Positions 35,968 to 44,698 of a stretch of 64,000 bases of DNA are shown here, in pieces. The stretch comes from JAWLBM01 sp041687675 (GTDB taxonomy: Bacteria; Pseudomonadota; Alphaproteobacteria; Rhizobiales; Pleomorphomonadaceae). The notes beneath the pieces are model-generated. The model was not told the DNA's origin. It searched no databases and saw only the letters and a list, made by a program, of their open reading frames with translations. A program made the translations under genes and the position numbers. The stretch spans positions 1 to 64,000 of the forward strand of contig JAWLBM010000020.1 of NCBI GenBank assembly GCA_041687675.1, in the 5' to 3' direction. Position 1 is the stretch's first letter. Every line of letters begins with the position of its first letter.

Positions 35968-36915
35968 ATGACCAGGATTTCGCGCAGGACCGTCCTCGGG
36001 ACGGCGGCCGGACTCGCGCTCGCGCTGTCCGCCTCGACGGCGCTCGCCCAGGACAAGCCGACCATAGGCCTGATCCAGATCAACCAGCAGGCGCTGTTCT
36101 TCACCCAGATGAACGAGGGAGCCCAGAAGGCCGCCGACGCCGCCGGGGCCGAACTCGTCATCTTCAACGCCAACAACGATCCGGCGGCGCAGAACAACGC
36201 GATCGAGACCTACATCCAGCAGGGCGTCGACGGCCTCGTCGTCGTGGCGATCGACACCAACGGCATCATGCCGGCGGTGAACGCCGCCGCCGAGGCGGGC
36301 ATTCCCGTCGTCGCCGTCGACGCGGTGCTGCCGGAGGGGCCGCAGAAGGCCCAGGTCGGCGTCGACAACGAGGGCGCCGGCCGGGCGATGGGCGAGTTCT
36401 TCCTGAAGTACATGGACGACAACATGGGCGGATCGGCCAAGCTCGGCATCGTCGGCGCGCTCAACTCGACCATCCAGAACATCCGCCAGAAGGGCTTCGA
36501 GGACGTCGTCTCGGCGAACCCGAACGTCACCATGGCGGGCGTCGCCGACGGCCGCAACGTGCAGGATTCCGCGCTGTCGGCGGCCGAGAACCTGATCACC
36601 GCCAACCCGGACCTCTCCGCCATCTACGCCACCGGCGAGCCGGCGCTGCTCGGCGCCGTGGCGGCGGTCGAGAGCCAGGGCAAGCAGGACCAGGTGAAGG
36701 TGTTCGGCTGGGACCTCACCGCCCAGGCCATCCGCGGCATCGACGAGGGCTATGTCGCCGGCGTCGTGCAGCAGGACCCGGCCGGCATGGGCGCGGCGGC
36801 GGTCGACGCGCTGATGACGGTGATCGGCGGCGGCTCGGTGGACGCCAACATCCCGGTGCCGATCACCATCGTCACCAAGGACAACGTCGAGCCCTATCGC
36901 GCGGTCTTCCAGTGA
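35968..36915 (+). CDS. Sugar ABC transporter substrate-binding protein (FrcB/RbsB-like)
   Basis: A 315-residue periplasmic sugar-binding protein. The N-terminus has a twin-arginine-like SRRTVLG, a hydrophobic segment and the cleavage site STALAQ. The Peripla_BP_4 fold is recognisable from NANNDPAAQNNAIETYIQQGVDGLVVVAI and the C-terminal YVAGVVQQDPAGMGAAAV. The ATG at 35968 is preceded by AGAGGGGAGAAG. Its stop overlaps the GTG of the ATPase gene. The ligand is probably an aldopentose, ketose or riboside; the sequence does not decide it. Confidence 0.9.
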   Translation: MTRISRRTVLGTAAGLALALSASTALAQDKPTIGLIQINQQALFFTQMNEGAQKAADAAGAELVIFNANNDPAAQNNAIETYIQQGVDGLVVVAIDTNGIMPAVNAAAEAGIPVVAVDAVLPEGPQKAQVGVDNEGAGRAMGEFFLKYMDDNMGGSAKLGIVGALNSTIQNIRQKGFEDVVSANPNVTMAGVADGRNVQDSALSAAENLITANPDLSAIYATGEPALLGAVAAVESQGKQDQVKVFGWDLTAQAIRGIDEGYVAGVVQQDPAGMGAAAVDALMTVIGGGSVDANIPVPITIVTKDNVEPYRAVFQ

Positions 36916-37715
36916 TCGCAGGCACTGGCAGAGAGGAGAGGGGGGCGGCGTCCGCCGCTCCCCGAACCCGCGTCGAGATGCGCGGCATCCGCAAGCACTT
37001 CGGCAGTGTCGAGGCGCTGCGGGGCGTCGACCTCGCGCTCTATCCCGGCGAGTGCGTCGGCCTCGTCGGCGACAACGCGGCCGGGAAGTCGACGCTGACG
37101 AAGATCCTCGCCGGCGCCTACGTCCCCGACGGCGGCGAGATCCTGATCGAGGGCTCGCGGGCCGACTTCCGCACGCCGGCGGACGCGCGGCGGCACCACA
37201 TCGAGATGGTCTACCAGGACCTCTCGCTCTGCGACACGATCGACGTCGCCGGCAACCTCTTCCTCGGCCGCGAGCCGATGAAGGGGGCCTTCCTCGACCG
37301 CCAGGCGATGCGCGAGGGCGCCCGCGACATGCTGCGGCGGCTCGAGATCAAGATTCCCAACCTCGACGCCCTCGTCGCCCAGCTTTCCGGCGGCCAGCGC
37401 CAGGCGATCGCCATCGCCCGTGCCGCGGCCTTCGACCCGCGGGTGCTGATCATGGACGAGCCGACCTCGGCGCTGGCGGTGGCGGAGGTGGAGGCGGTGC
37501 TGGCGCTGATCGACCGCGTCAAGGCGACAGGCGTCAGCGTCGTGCTGATCACCCATCGGCTGCAGGATCTGTTCCGGGTCTGCGACCGCATCGTCGTCAT
37601 GTACGAGGGCGTGAAGGTCGCCGAGCGGCGCACCGCCGAGACCGACCTGCAGGAACTCGTCTCGCTCATCGTCGGCCAGGAGCACGCCGGGCCGGCGCGG
37701 GGAGTGCGCGCATGA
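36912..37715 (+). CDS. Sugar ABC transporter ATP-binding protein, single NBD (FrcA-like)
   Basis: A 267-residue ATPase with Walker A GDNAAGKST, signature LSGGQRQAI and Walker B VLIMDEPTSALA. Unlike the double-domain importer ATPase at 6273-7805 it has one nucleotide-binding domain, as in the rhizobial fructose importer FrcA, so the working transporter should contain a homodimer. A GTG start at 36912 overlaps the binding-protein stop by 4 bp (GTGA). Its own stop overlaps the permease ATG by 4 bp. Confidence 0.9.
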   Translation: MIAGTGREERGAASAAPRTRVEMRGIRKHFGSVEALRGVDLALYPGECVGLVGDNAAGKSTLTKILAGAYVPDGGEILIEGSRADFRTPADARRHHIEMVYQDLSLCDTIDVAGNLFLGREPMKGAFLDRQAMREGARDMLRRLEIKIPNLDALVAQLSGGQRQAIAIARAAAFDPRVLIMDEPTSALAVAEVEAVLALIDRVKATGVSVVLITHRLQDLFRVCDRIVVMYEGVKVAERRTAETDLQELVSLIVGQEHAGPARGVRA

Positions 37716-38716
37716 CCACGCTCTATACCTCGAGGGCCACCGGCTCGCGCTGGGCCGACTTCCTCGCCACCCATGCCCAGCTGCTGTCGATCGCCGGCTT
37801 CTTCCTGATCATGGTGGTCGTCTTCTCGGTGCTGAGCCCGGTGTTCCTGAGCTCCGGGAACCTGCTCAACGTGCTGCGCCAGGCCGCGCCGATCCTGATC
37901 GTCGCGGTGGCGATGACCTTCGTGATCACCACCGGCGGCATCGACCTCTCCGTCGGCTCGACCGTCGCCCTGGTCAATGCGCTCGCGGCGATCCTCATCC
38001 AGTTCGGCGTGCCCTGGCCGCTCGCGGTGGCGCTGCTGCTGGCGACCGGCGCCGGCGTCGGCGCCTTCCAGGGATTCTTCATCGCCTTCCAGGGCATCCA
38101 GCCCTTCATCGTCACCCTGGCCGGCCTGTCGGCCCTGCGCGGCATCGCGCTCCTGATGACCGAGGGATTCTCGATCCCGATCCCCACCGACATCGGCTTC
38201 GTGCTGATCGGCCGCGGCTGGTTCGCCGGCGTGCCGGCGCCCGCGTGGATCGCCCTCGCGGTGGCGGTGGTCGGCTTCCTCGCCCTCGCCAGCATGCGCT
38301 TCGGCCGCTACGTCACCGCGATCGGCGCCAACCCCGAGGCGGCGCGGCGGGCGGGCATCGCGACGCAGCGCTACCTGCTGCTCGTCTACGTGCTGACCGG
38401 CCTCTCGGCGGCCGTCGCCGGCATCATCATCGCGGCCCGGCTCGGCTCCGGCAGCTCCAACGCGGCGGTGGGCTTCGAGCTCGAGGTGATCGCGGCGGTG
38501 GTGCTCGGCGGCACCTCGCTGATGGGCGGGCGCGGCTCGATCCTCGGCACCATCCTCGGCGCGCTGACCATCGCGGTGATCGCCAACGGGTTGATCCTCG
38601 CGCATGTCTCGCCCTTCTTCACCCAGATCGTCGCCGGCACGATCATCCTGCTCGCCGTCTGGCTCAACGCGCGGGTCTTCTCGCGGCTGGCGGCGGGCAC
38701 GCGGAGGCGCACATGA
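37712..38716 (+). CDS. Sugar ABC transporter permease (FrcC/RbsC-like)
   Basis: A 334-residue BPD_transp_2 permease with about ten hydrophobic segments. Conserved loops are TTGGIDLSVGSTVALVNALA and AAVVLGGTSLMGGRGS. The ATG at 37712 overlaps the ATPase stop (ATGA), and its stop overlaps the next gene by 4 bp. It pairs with the FrcB- and FrcA-like proteins as the channel of the importer. Confidence 0.9.
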   Translation: MTTLYTSRATGSRWADFLATHAQLLSIAGFFLIMVVVFSVLSPVFLSSGNLLNVLRQAAPILIVAVAMTFVITTGGIDLSVGSTVALVNALAAILIQFGVPWPLAVALLLATGAGVGAFQGFFIAFQGIQPFIVTLAGLSALRGIALLMTEGFSIPIPTDIGFVLIGRGWFAGVPAPAWIALAVAVVGFLALASMRFGRYVTAIGANPEAARRAGIATQRYLLLVYVLTGLSAAVAGIIIAARLGSGSSNAAVGFELEVIAAVVLGGTSLMGGRGSILGTILGALTIAVIANGLILAHVSPFFTQIVAGTIILLAVWLNARVFSRLAAGTRRRT

Positions 38717-39774
38717 GCGAACTGTCAAAGGCGCACGTCGGCTCCGGCCTGGTGATGACCGTCGACGGCCCGATTCCGGCCGGGCGGATGGGGATGACGC
38801 TGATGCACGAGCATCTCGTCAACGACTGCCGCTGCTGGTGGAACCCGCCGAAGGAGCCGGAGCGGGCTCACCTCGGCACCGAGCCGGTCCACCCGGGCAT
38901 CCTCGGCGAGCTGCGGATGGACCCCTTCGTCAACCTCGACAACTGCGCCCTCGACGACCACCGCGCCGCCGCGGCCGAGCTGATGCCGTTCAAGGCCGCA
39001 GGCGGCCGGACCGTCGTCGACCCCACCTGCCGCGGGATCGGCCGCAGCCCCGAGAAGCTGCGCGACATCGCCCGGATCACCGGCCTCAACATCGTGATGG
39101 GCTCGGGCTACTACCTGCAGTCCTCCCACCCGCCCGAGGTGGCGCGCCTCTCCGCCGAGGCGATCGCCGACGAGATCGTCCGCGAGGCGCTGGAGGGCGT
39201 CGACGGCACCGACGCGCGGATCGGCCTCATCGGCGAGATCGGCGTCTCCGGCGACTTCACCCCCGCCGAGGAGAAGAGCCTGCGCGGCGCGGCCAAGGCG
39301 CAGGCGCGCACCGGCCTGCCGCTGATGGTCCACCTGCCGGCCTGGTACCGCCACGGCGGCCGCGTCCTCGACGTGGTGGAGAGCGAGGGCGGCGATCTCT
39401 CGCACACCATCCTCTGCCACATGAACCCGTCCGGCCACGACGTTGCCTACCAGACGGCGCTCGCGCGCCGCGGCGCCTTCATCGAATACGACATGATCGG
39501 GATGGACTACTGGTACGCCGACCAGGAAGTGCAGTGCCCCTCCGACGAGGAGAACGCCGCCGCGATCAAGCGGCTGATCGACCTCGGCCATCTGGGTCGC
39601 ATCCTGCTCTCCCAGGACGTGTTCCTGAAGATGATGCTGACCCGCCACGGCGGCTTCGGCTATGCCTACGTGCCCACCCATTTCGCCGCCCGGCTCCGAC
39701 GCCACGGCGTCACAGACGCCGAGATCGAGACCATGCTGGTCGATAATCCGCGGCGCGTCTTCCACACAGAATGA
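38713..39774 (+). CDS. Phosphotriesterase-family metallohydrolase
   Basis: A 353-residue amidohydrolase-superfamily protein of the phosphotriesterase homology (PHP/PTE) group. Metal ligands can be placed: HxH in LMHEHL (H32, H34), a bridging Glu175 in GLIGEIG in place of the carboxylated Lys of true phosphotriesterase, H207 (LMVHLP), H236 (ILCHMNPS) and D302 (LLSQDVF). The bridging Glu suggests a lactonase or carboxylic-ester/amide hydrolase rather than organophosphate hydrolysis. It overlaps the permease by 4 bp, so it should act on the imported compound or a product of it. Confidence 0.85.
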   Translation: MSELSKAHVGSGLVMTVDGPIPAGRMGMTLMHEHLVNDCRCWWNPPKEPERAHLGTEPVHPGILGELRMDPFVNLDNCALDDHRAAAAELMPFKAAGGRTVVDPTCRGIGRSPEKLRDIARITGLNIVMGSGYYLQSSHPPEVARLSAEAIADEIVREALEGVDGTDARIGLIGEIGVSGDFTPAEEKSLRGAAKAQARTGLPLMVHLPAWYRHGGRVLDVVESEGGDLSHTILCHMNPSGHDVAYQTALARRGAFIEYDMIGMDYWYADQEVQCPSDEENAAAIKRLIDLGHLGRILLSQDVFLKMMLTRHGGFGYAYVPTHFAARLRRHGVTDAEIETMLVDNPRRVFHTE

Positions 39775-39785
39775 GGGAGGAACCA

Positions 39786-40556
39786 ATGGCCAAGAAGGTT
39801 CTGCTGGTCGGCGAGAGCTGGGTCAGTTCGGCCAACCACACCAAGGGCTGGGATACCTTTTCCAGCGTCACCTTCCACCTCGGCGCCGAGCCGCTGGTGA
39901 AGGCGCTGGAGGGCAGCCCCTACGCGCTCACCTACATGAAGGCGCACGACGCGGCGACGGACTTCCCGCTGACGCTGGAGGGCCTCCAGGCGTACGACGC
40001 CATCCTGCTGTCCGACATCGGCTCCAACACGCTGCTGCTGCACCCGGACGTGTGGCTGCACGGCCGGACCGTGCCGAACCGGCTCAAGCTGATGCGCGAC
40101 TACGTCGCCGCCGGCGGCGGGTTGATGATGATCGGGGGATACTTCTCCTTCCAGGGCATCGACGGCAAGGCGCGCTGGCGGCGCACCCCCGTCGAGGAGG
40201 TGCTGCCCGTCGAGTGCCTGCCCTATGACGACCGCATCGAGGCGCCGGAGGGGATCGTCGCCGAGGTGGTGAAGCCCGGGCACCCGATCGTCGCCGGGCT
40301 CGACGGCCCCTGGCCAGCCCTGCTCGGGGTCAACGAGGTGGTGGTCAAGGCCGGGCCCGATGCCGAGGTGATCGCCCGGCTGCCCGACGAGCAGGGCGGC
40401 CATCCGCTGCTCGTCGCCGGCCGCCACGGCGCCGGCCGGACGCTGGCCTGGACATCGGACATCGGCCCGCACTGGCTGCCGAACGCCTTCGTCGAATGGC
40501 CCGGCTACCGGCGGCTGTGGATCCAGGCGCTCGACTGGCTCACCGGCCCGCGATGA
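39786..40556 (+). CDS. DUF1355-type glutamine-amidotransferase-like (ThuA-like) protein
   Basis: A 256-residue protein with a class I glutamine amidotransferase-like Rossmann fold: KVLLVGESWV at the N-terminus, YDAILLSDIGSN at the position of the nucleophile elbow, GGGLMMIGGYFSFQG, and a C-terminal HGAGRTLAWTSDIGPHW. The elbow has no Cys, so amidotransferase activity is unlikely. Related ThuA-like proteins occur in sugar-utilisation operons with unclear roles. The ATG at 39786 follows GGGAGG. Its stop overlaps the kinase start by 4 bp. Confidence 0.7.
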   Translation: MAKKVLLVGESWVSSANHTKGWDTFSSVTFHLGAEPLVKALEGSPYALTYMKAHDAATDFPLTLEGLQAYDAILLSDIGSNTLLLHPDVWLHGRTVPNRLKLMRDYVAAGGGLMMIGGYFSFQGIDGKARWRRTPVEEVLPVECLPYDDRIEAPEGIVAEVVKPGHPIVAGLDGPWPALLGVNEVVVKAGPDAEVIARLPDEQGGHPLLVAGRHGAGRTLAWTSDIGPHWLPNAFVEWPGYRRLWIQALDWLTGPR

Positions 40557-41455
40557 CGCTGACGGTCCTCGGCAACGCCTGCCTCGACGCGACCCACCGC
40601 CTCGCCCGGCTGCCCCGGCCGGGCGAGACGGTGAACGCGCTGGCGGTCTCCGAGGACCTCGGGGGCAAGGGCCTCAACCAGGCGATCGCCGCCCGCCGGG
40701 CCGGCGCGAAGGTGCGCTTCGTCGCCCCGGTCGGCGACGACACGGTCGCCGACATGGTCCGTCGCCGGCTCGCGGCCGAGGGCATTCCCGCCGACGGCCT
40801 GGTGATCCATCCCGGCCGCAGCGACCGCTCGACCATCCTGGTGGATCCCGGCGGGGAGAACGTCATCGTCACGGACGCGAGCCGCGCCCGGGCCCTCCGC
40901 GCGGCCGAGGTGGCGCCGCGGCTGGCGATGGCGCCCGGCGATGCGCTGGCGATGCAGGGCAACCTCGGCCTCAAGGTCGCCCGAGACGCGGCGGAGGCCG
41001 CCCGCCGCGCCGGCGCAGTCGTGGTCCTCAACCCGGCCCCCTTCGACGAGGCCTTCCGCGAGCTGTCGTCCCTGGTCGACGTCCTCGTCGTCAACGCCGT
41101 CGAGGCGGCCGCCTTCGCCGGCACCGACGACGCCGCCCTCTGGCCGCGGCGGATCGCCGTGCCGCTCGCCGTCGTCACCCTGGGCCCCGGCGGCTGCCTG
41201 CTCTACGTCGCGGGCGCGGACCCGCGCCATGTGCCCGCGCCGGCGGTCGACGCGGTGGACACGGTGGGCGCCGGCGACACCTTCGTCGGTACCTTCGCGG
41301 CGGAATGGCTCGCCACCCGCGACCCGGTGCGGGCCGCCCGCCTCGCCGTCGCCGCCGCGAGCGAGAAGGTCGCCCGCGCCGGCACCGTCTCCGCGCTGCC
41401 GAGCCGCGACGACATCGACCGGCTGCGCCGGACGCTCTTCGAGGGACCCAAGTGA
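40553..41455 (+). CDS. PfkB-family carbohydrate kinase (ribokinase-like)
   Basis: A 300-residue ribokinase-fold kinase: N-terminal GNACLDATHRLARLPRPGET, DLGGKGLNQAIAARRAGAKV (substrate glycine motif) and the anion hole/catalytic DTVGAGDTFVG with D242. It most resembles ribokinase (the GGKGxNQA signature), so it probably phosphorylates a ribose-like sugar released by the neighbouring hydrolase. Start and stop are coupled to both neighbours (ATGA at 40553, TGATG at 41453-41457). Confidence 0.85.
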   Translation: MTLTVLGNACLDATHRLARLPRPGETVNALAVSEDLGGKGLNQAIAARRAGAKVRFVAPVGDDTVADMVRRRLAAEGIPADGLVIHPGRSDRSTILVDPGGENVIVTDASRARALRAAEVAPRLAMAPGDALAMQGNLGLKVARDAAEAARRAGAVVVLNPAPFDEAFRELSSLVDVLVVNAVEAAAFAGTDDAALWPRRIAVPLAVVTLGPGGCLLYVAGADPRHVPAPAVDAVDTVGAGDTFVGTFAAEWLATRDPVRAARLAVAAASEKVARAGTVSALPSRDDIDRLRRTLFEGPK

Positions 41456-42681
41456 TGACCCCGCAGGACCTGCTCGCCGCCGCCGCCGTGCGGACCGCCG
41501 CGCACCGCATGCTCGCCGACGCGGATGCGGGGCGCCTCGGCCACTGGCGGCTCGACCGCGACCGGCTGCCCGCCGTCGCCGACCGGATCGCGGCGGTGAC
41601 CCGCGCGGCCTATCCCGACCTCGCCGTGCCGTTCCACGCCCGCTGGCGCCACTTCGAAGCGGGCGGGCGGGACCGCTGGGCCGAGGCCTCGGCCCGGGCC
41701 GGCTTCCCGGACGCCCGGGCGCGGGCCCGCTCGGCCTTCGACCTCGCCATCGTCTCGGTGCTCCTCGACGCCGGCAGCGGCGGCGCCTGGTCCTGGCGCG
41801 AGCCGGGCAGCGGCGCGGTCTGGCGCTCCTCCGAGGGGCTGGGCCTCGCCTCCTTCGCCATGATGGCCTCGGGGGCACTGTCGCACGTCCCGGGCGAGCC
41901 GTTCCGCGCCGATGCCGTCCGGCTGAAGCGCGTCGAGGCGCCGGCGCTCGAGCGCGCCTTCCAGGTCGCCCCGGACAACCCGCTCGCGGGGGTCGCGGGG
42001 CGGGTGCACCTGCTGCGGCGGCTCGGAGAGGCGGCCGAGGCGCGGCCGGACCTCTTCGCGATCGCGGACGACCCGCGCCCGGGCGGCCTCGCCGACGTGG
42101 TGGCGGCGCGCGCGGCCGCCGGCGAGATCCCGGCGCCGGCGATCCTCGAGCTGGTGCTCGAGGCGCTCGGCCCCATCTGGCCCTCGCGGCTGGTGCTGGA
42201 CGGGGTGCCCCTCGGCGACGCCTGGGCCTATCCGCGATGGCAGCGCGGCGCCGCGCTCTCGCCCGAGGCCGTGGTGCCCTTCCACAAGCTCTCGCAGTGG
42301 CTCACCTATTCGCTGATCGAGCCGACCGAGGCGATGGGGCTGCGGGTCACCGGGGTCGGCGGCCTCACGGGCCTTGCCGAGTACCGCAACGGCGGCCTCC
42401 TGGTCGACGACGGCGCGCTGGTGCTCCGCGACCCGGCCGAGGCGGAGGCCGTCCACGAGGTCGGCTCGCCGCTGGTGGTCGAATGGCGGGCGATGACCGT
42501 CGCGCTGCTGGACCTCGTCCACCCCATGGTGGCGGACCGGCTCGGGGTGGAACTCGCCGACTTTCCGCTCGCGCGCATGCTGGAGGGCGGCTCCTGGGCC
42601 GCGGGACGGGCCGCCGCCCGCGAGCGCCGCGCCGACGGCGGCCCGCCGATCCGGATCGCCAGCGACGGGACGACCTTCTAG
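41455..42681 (+). CDS. DUF1688 (URC4/Urg3 family) protein
   Basis: A 408-residue protein with the DUF1688 pattern, for example VPFHKLSQWLTYSLIEPTEAMG and LVVEWRAMTVALLD. The family includes yeast Urc4 and Aspergillus Urg3, needed for the URC route of uracil breakdown, which passes through a ribosylurea-type intermediate; its chemistry is not established to my knowledge. Here it is the last gene of a sugar-import operon and overlaps the ribokinase-like gene by one base. The usual partners (URC1-type GTP cyclohydrolase II, uracil phosphoribosyltransferase) are absent. That points to a related N-riboside or similar substrate. Confidence 0.75.
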   Translation: MTPQDLLAAAAVRTAAHRMLADADAGRLGHWRLDRDRLPAVADRIAAVTRAAYPDLAVPFHARWRHFEAGGRDRWAEASARAGFPDARARARSAFDLAIVSVLLDAGSGGAWSWREPGSGAVWRSSEGLGLASFAMMASGALSHVPGEPFRADAVRLKRVEAPALERAFQVAPDNPLAGVAGRVHLLRRLGEAAEARPDLFAIADDPRPGGLADVVAARAAAGEIPAPAILELVLEALGPIWPSRLVLDGVPLGDAWAYPRWQRGAALSPEAVVPFHKLSQWLTYSLIEPTEAMGLRVTGVGGLTGLAEYRNGGLLVDDGALVLRDPAEAEAVHEVGSPLVVEWRAMTVALLDLVHPMVADRLGVELADFPLARMLEGGSWAAGRAAARERRADGGPPIRIASDGTTF

Positions 42682-42692
42682 GCGTCCCGCGC

Positions 42693-42711
42693 GCCTCTCG
42701 CCCGGAGAGGC
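42693..42711. terminator. Hairpin between convergent DUF1688 and kdgF genes
   Basis: GCCTCTC and GAGAGGC form a 7-bp stem with a 5-nt loop in the 29-bp gap between the two convergent stops, touching the kdgF stop codon. There is no T run. Its position suits a shared terminator. Confidence 0.4.
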
Positions 42712-43046
42712 TAGAGGAAGTCCTCGCGGGGCGGGGTGAAGACGTCGACCAGCCGGCCGGGCTCGAGCGCGCGCACGCCGTGCACCAGACCGGAGGGAAC
42801 GATGTAGCTGCCGCCCCTGCCGATCGTCTCGGTGCGGCCGTCGATGGTGACCTCGAAAGTGCCCTCGACGACATAGCTCGCCTGCTCGTGCGGGTGGGAG
42901 TGGAGGGCGCCCACGGCGCCGGCCTCGAAGGCGAACTCCACCTGCATCAGCTTCGGGGTCAGGAGCACGACGCGGCGGCGGGTGCCCCCGCCGGTGTCGA
43001 CCCAGGTCCCGTCGTCCGGCTGCGCGAAGACGTGCGGCGTGTCCAT
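42711..43046 (-). CDS. kdgF: KdgF-like cupin (unsaturated uronate linearising enzyme)
   Basis: A 111-residue single-domain cupin. The metal motif lies in ALHSHPHEQASYVVEG (three His and a Glu/Gln pattern) with the second His in GLVHGV. The end, VDVFTPPREDFL, is typical of KdgF from pectin and alginate degraders. KdgF speeds conversion of cyclic 4,5-unsaturated uronate monomers to the linear ketone form. Downstream of kduD and in an operon with uxaC, this function fits well. It is the last gene of the uronate operon. A plain cupin of unknown role is the fallback. Confidence 0.78.
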   Translation of the reverse strand: MDTPHVFAQPDDGTWVDTGGGTRRRVVLLTPKLMQVEFAFEAGAVGALHSHPHEQASYVVEGTFEVTIDGRTETIGRGGSYIVPSGLVHGVRALEPGRLVDVFTPPREDFL

Positions 43047-43057
43047 TCTCTTCCTCC

Positions 43058-43822
43058 TCAGCGTACCAGCCAGCCGCCGTCCACCGGCAGGACGGCTCCA
43101 TGAACATAGGCGGAGGCGGGGGCGAGCAGGAACACCGCCGCCCCGCCGATGTCGTCCGGCTCTCCCCAGCGTCCGGCCGGGATCCGCGACAGGATCGCCG
43201 CGCTGCGGTCCGGGTCGCCCCGGAGCGGCGCGGTGTTGTTGGTGGCGACGTAGCCCGGCGCGATGGCGTTGACGTTGATGCCGCGCGCCGCCCATTCGCA
43301 GGCGAGCACGCGGGTGACGCCGACGATGCCGTGCTTGGAGGCGGTGTAGGAGGCGACGCGGATGCCGCCCTGGAAGCTCAGCACCGAGGCGACGTTGACG
43401 ATCCGCCCGCCGCGGCCGGCGGCCACCACCTCCCGCCCGAACGCCTGGGCGAGGAAGAAGGCGGTCTTGAGGTTCACGTCCATCACCGCGTCCCAGTCCT
43501 CCTCGCCGAAGTCGAGGGCGTCGGCGCGGCGGATGATCCCGGCGTTGTTGACGAGGCCGTCCAGCGGCCCGTGGGCCGCGAAGGCCTCGCGTAGCATGTC
43601 GCGCGCCGCCGCGGTGTCGGCGAGGTCGCAGGCGACGGGCACGAAGTCCGCGCCGGCGGCCGCCATGGCGGCGGCGGTCTCGTCCATCGACGAGCGGCCG
43701 ACGCCGACCACCGTGCCGCCCGCGCGGCCGATCGCGAGCGCGATCCCCTGGCCGATGCCGGTGTTCGCGCCGGTGACGAGGACGCGGCGGCCGTCGAGGG
43801 AGAAGGGGGAGGGGCCGGTCAT
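43058..43822 (-). CDS. kduD: 2-dehydro-3-deoxy-D-gluconate 5-dehydrogenase (KduD-like SDR)
   Basis: A 254-residue short-chain dehydrogenase. The NAD(P) loop is TGANTGIGQG, NNAG follows, and the catalytic Ser/Tyr/Lys are in SVLSFQGGIRVASYTASKHG. The stretches FSLDGRR, IIRREDAL-like IIRRADAL, INVNAIAPGYVATNNT and RIPAGRWGEP closely follow E. coli KduD, which interconverts 2,5-diketo-3-deoxygluconate and KDG in unsaturated uronate breakdown. It lies 11 bp upstream of kdgF, and the GntR gene precedes it by 54 bp. Confidence 0.85.
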   Translation of the reverse strand: MTGPSPFSLDGRRVLVTGANTGIGQGIALAIGRAGGTVVGVGRSSMDETAAAMAAAGADFVPVACDLADTAAARDMLREAFAAHGPLDGLVNNAGIIRRADALDFGEEDWDAVMDVNLKTAFFLAQAFGREVVAAGRGGRIVNVASVLSFQGGIRVASYTASKHGIVGVTRVLACEWAARGINVNAIAPGYVATNNTAPLRGDPDRSAAILSRIPAGRWGEPDDIGGAAVFLLAPASAYVHGAVLPVDGGWLVR

Positions 43823-43876
43823 CGAAAGGCTCCATCGCGGCCGGCGCCGGGCCGGTCCGTTCGGTGAGGGGTGCGG

Positions 43877-44689
43877 TCAGTCGCCGAGGGATCCGGCCGG
43901 TGTCCGCGTCCCTGCGGCCTCGGCACGTCGGTGCGACTGCGAGGTGTAGCGCGCCTGGCGCTCGCGAAGCTGCCCGCGGTAGCGCTGCTGGCTGGCGGTG
44001 AGGTGGGCGCGCATGGCGTCGCGCGCGGCGGCGGGATCGCCGGCGGAGATGGCGTTGAGGATGACCAGGTGCTCGCGCTGGAGCCCCTCCTGGTAGGCGC
44101 GCGAGAGCACGCTCTCGGTGCCCCACGGCGAGGTGACGTCGCAGGGGATGGTCCTCGAGCCGAGCGCATCGAGCACCTCGACGTAGAAGGGATTGTTGGT
44201 CGCCTCGGCGATGGCCCGGTGGAAGGCGAAGTCGGCCCTGCCGGTGGTCTCGCCGAGCGCGAGCAGCCGCTCGAACTCGAAGAAGGCCTCCTGGATCGCG
44301 GCCTCCTGGGCGCCGTTCCGCCGCTGGGCGGCAAGCCCGGCGGACTCGATCTCGACGCCCATCCGCACCTCGAGCACGTTGAGCGCCATCGAGATCTTGT
44401 GGGTGAAGTCCTGGCTGATCGCCGCGAAGGCGGAGGCCGGGTGGTCGATCACGAAGACGCCGGCGCCCTGGCGCGACTCCACCAGGCCGTCGGCGGCGAG
44501 CGCGGCGATCGCCTCGCGGATCACCGTCCGGCTGACGCCGAAGGCCTCGGTGAGCCTCGCCTCGGTCGGCAGCCGCCGGGACGGGCCGAAGGCGCCGCTG
44601 ATCACCTGGCTGCGGAGCCTCGCGGCGACGCGCTCGGACAGCTTCGGCCGGCGCTCGACCCTGCCTTCGCTCTCGGCCTCCGACCGCAT
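43877..44689 (-). CDS. GntR/FadR-family regulator (FCD domain)
   Basis: A 270-residue regulator: winged HTH at ~20-85 (LPTEARLTEAFGVSRTVIREAI, LVESRQGAGVFV) and a helical FCD effector domain with the metal-binding pattern E..R..E / H / H (FHRAIAEATNN, REHLVILNAI). FCD regulators of uronate genes (UxuR/ExuR type) sense acidic sugars. Being inside the uronate operon, it probably represses the promoter before uxaC, where an 11-bp box TTGTATGACAA matches the FCD consensus. It lies 9 bp after dctM. Confidence 0.88.
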   Translation of the reverse strand: MRSEAESEGRVERRPKLSERVAARLRSQVISGAFGPSRRLPTEARLTEAFGVSRTVIREAIAALAADGLVESRQGAGVFVIDHPASAFAAISQDFTHKISMALNVLEVRMGVEIESAGLAAQRRNGAQEAAIQEAFFEFERLLALGETTGRADFAFHRAIAEATNNPFYVEVLDALGSRTIPCDVTSPWGTESVLSRAYQEGLQREHLVILNAISAGDPAAARDAMRAHLTASQQRYRGQLRERQARYTSQSHRRAEAAGTRTPAGSLGD

Positions 44690-44698
44690 GCCCGCCTC

